From assembly GCA_003485825.1 (NCBI GenBank), contig DNHN01000020.1, positions 1 to 7,638 on the forward strand: 7,638 nt of DNA, given 5' to 3'. This document shows, one piece after another, positions 6,653 to 7,638 of the stretch (the first letter of the stretch is position 1; each line of letters begins with the position of its first letter). Position numbers and translations under genes: made by a program. A model generated the notes under the pieces. That model ran no database searches. It was not told the origin of the DNA and saw only the letters and a list, made by a program, of their open reading frames with translations. The DNA comes from Bacteroidota bacterium. GTDB lineage: Bacteria; Bacteroidota; Bacteroidia; NS11-12g; UBA9320.

Positions 6653-7638
6653 ATGATCATCGGCGTACCTACAGAAATCAAAAACAATGAAAATCGTATC
6701 GCTCTTACTCCAGGTGGAGCTTTAGAACTAACTAAACGTGGCCATACCGTTTATGTCCAGAAAAGCAGCGGTATAGGTAGCGGTTTTAGTGACCAGATGT
6801 ATATAGACGCTGGCGCACAAATACTAGATACCATAGAGGAGATATACGCTATCGCCGAAATGATTATGAAGGTAAAGGAGCCGATAGAGTCTGAGTATAA
6901 GCTTATCAAAAAAGACCAGTTAGTATTTACCTACTTCCACTTTGCAAGTCACAGACCACTTACAGATGCCATGATAGAAAGCGGTTCTGTATGTCTCGCG
7001 TATGAGACTGTAGAAGCAGCTGACAGAAGCCTACCTTTACTCATACCTATGAGTGAAGTAGCTGGTAGAATGGCTGTTCAGCAAGGGGCTAAATACCTAG
7101 AGAAACCAATAAAAGGAAAAGGAGTATTGCTAGGCGGAGTACCAGGTGTAACTCCTGGAAAAGTTCTTGTAATAGGAGGTGGAGTAGTAGGAACACAAGC
7201 AGCTAAAATGGCTGCAGGACTAGGTGCTCAAGTAACTATACTGGACTTAAGTTTAACAAGACTTAGGTACTTGAATGATGTGATGCCAGCAAACGCAGTT
7301 ACTCGTTTTAGTAACGAGATGAATATACGTGAACTTATACCACATATGGACCTCATAGTAGGTGCAGTGCTCATTCCGGGTGCTAAAGCTCCAAACCTCA
7401 TCACTAGAGATATGCTAAAACTAATGTCTCCAGGTACAGTAGTGGTAGATGTAGCTGTAGACCAAGGTGGATGTATAGAAACGTGTAGACCTACTACGCA
7501 CGAGGATCCTACTTATATCATAGACGATAAAGTTCACTATTGTGTAGCGAATATGCCAGGTGCAGTACCATACACCTCTACCGTAGCGCTTACCAATGCG
7601 ACTCTTCCATATGCTATACAATTAGCCAATAAAGGGTG
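6653..7638 (+). CDS. ald: Alanine dehydrogenase, 3' end missing
   Basis: The frame is open from ATG 6653 to the window edge; 328 residues are visible of a family length near 370. It catalyses NAD-dependent reversible oxidative deamination of L-alanine to pyruvate and ammonia in the cytoplasm. The N-terminus (MIIGVPTEIKNNENRIALTP) is the family signature and fixes the start. Lys75 in VKEP, His96 in YFHFAS and Asp270 in VDQGG fall at the same numbers as the substrate-binding and catalytic residues of the Mycobacterium tuberculosis enzyme. The Rossmann loop is GGGVVG (175-180) after GGVPGVTPGK. Downstream, RPTTHEDPTY, HYCVANMPGAVPYTST and LTNATLPYA are strongly conserved. NAD(P) transhydrogenase alpha subunits are related, but the AlaDH-specific segments rule them out. 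It is divergent from the lipoprotein gene and probably transcribed from its own promoter. No lesion is visible. Confidence 0.96.
   Translation, partial: MIIGVPTEIKNNENRIALTPGGALELTKRGHTVYVQKSSGIGSGFSDQMYIDAGAQILDTIEEIYAIAEMIMKVKEPIESEYKLIKKDQLVFTYFHFASHRPLTDAMIESGSVCLAYETVEAADRSLPLLIPMSEVAGRMAVQQGAKYLEKPIKGKGVLLGGVPGVTPGKVLVIGGGVVGTQAAKMAAGLGAQVTILDLSLTRLRYLNDVMPANAVTRFSNEMNIRELIPHMDLIVGAVLIPGAKAPNLITRDMLKLMSPGTVVVDVAVDQGGCIETCRPTTHEDPTYIIDDKVHYCVANMPGAVPYTSTVALTNATLPYAIQLANKG

Noticed and set aside
6553..6687. N-terminal extension of the lipoprotein up to an ATG at 6687
   Set aside because: It would place 45 residues before a clear lipoprotein signal peptide and overlap the start of ald; the extension has no recognisable features.

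Overview
The window looks like chromosomal DNA from a member of the Bacteroidota, probably a flavobacterium-like lineage. Four things point there: a fused MurF/alanine racemase of the type found in this phylum, a secreted protein with a type IX secretion (T9SS) type A sorting tail, a lipoprotein carrying a gliding-motility C-terminal (CHU_C-like) domain, and two intergenic matches to the Bacteroidota promoter -7 element TAnnTTTG. The genus cannot be told from the sequence alone.

Layout. Positions 1-1658 (+) hold the 3' two-thirds or so of a bifunctional MurF/Alr gene for the D-alanine branch of peptidoglycan synthesis. Its stop codon overlaps the start of meaB (1655-2614, +), the GTPase chaperone of B12-dependent methylmalonyl-CoA mutase. 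After a 74-bp gap with a candidate promoter comes a 1106-residue secreted, repeat-rich surface protein (2689-6009, +). Convergent to it, 45 bp away, is a small lipoprotein gene (6055-6552, -). A 100-bp divergent intergenic region then leads to alanine dehydrogenase ald (6653 to the window end, +), which is cut off by the edge.

The genes do not form one pathway. MurF/Alr and MeaB are probably co-transcribed and translationally coupled, but they act in unrelated processes. The two middle genes are both cell-surface proteins built from modules typical of T9SS cargo. Alr and Ald both use L-alanine, but they lie in separate transcription units. No mobile element, CRISPR array, tRNA or rRNA was seen. 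I see no clear undescribed system. The points most worth a second look are the lipoprotein with an internal CHU_C-like domain followed by a cysteine-containing tail, and the regular cysteine-paired repeat array of the surface protein.
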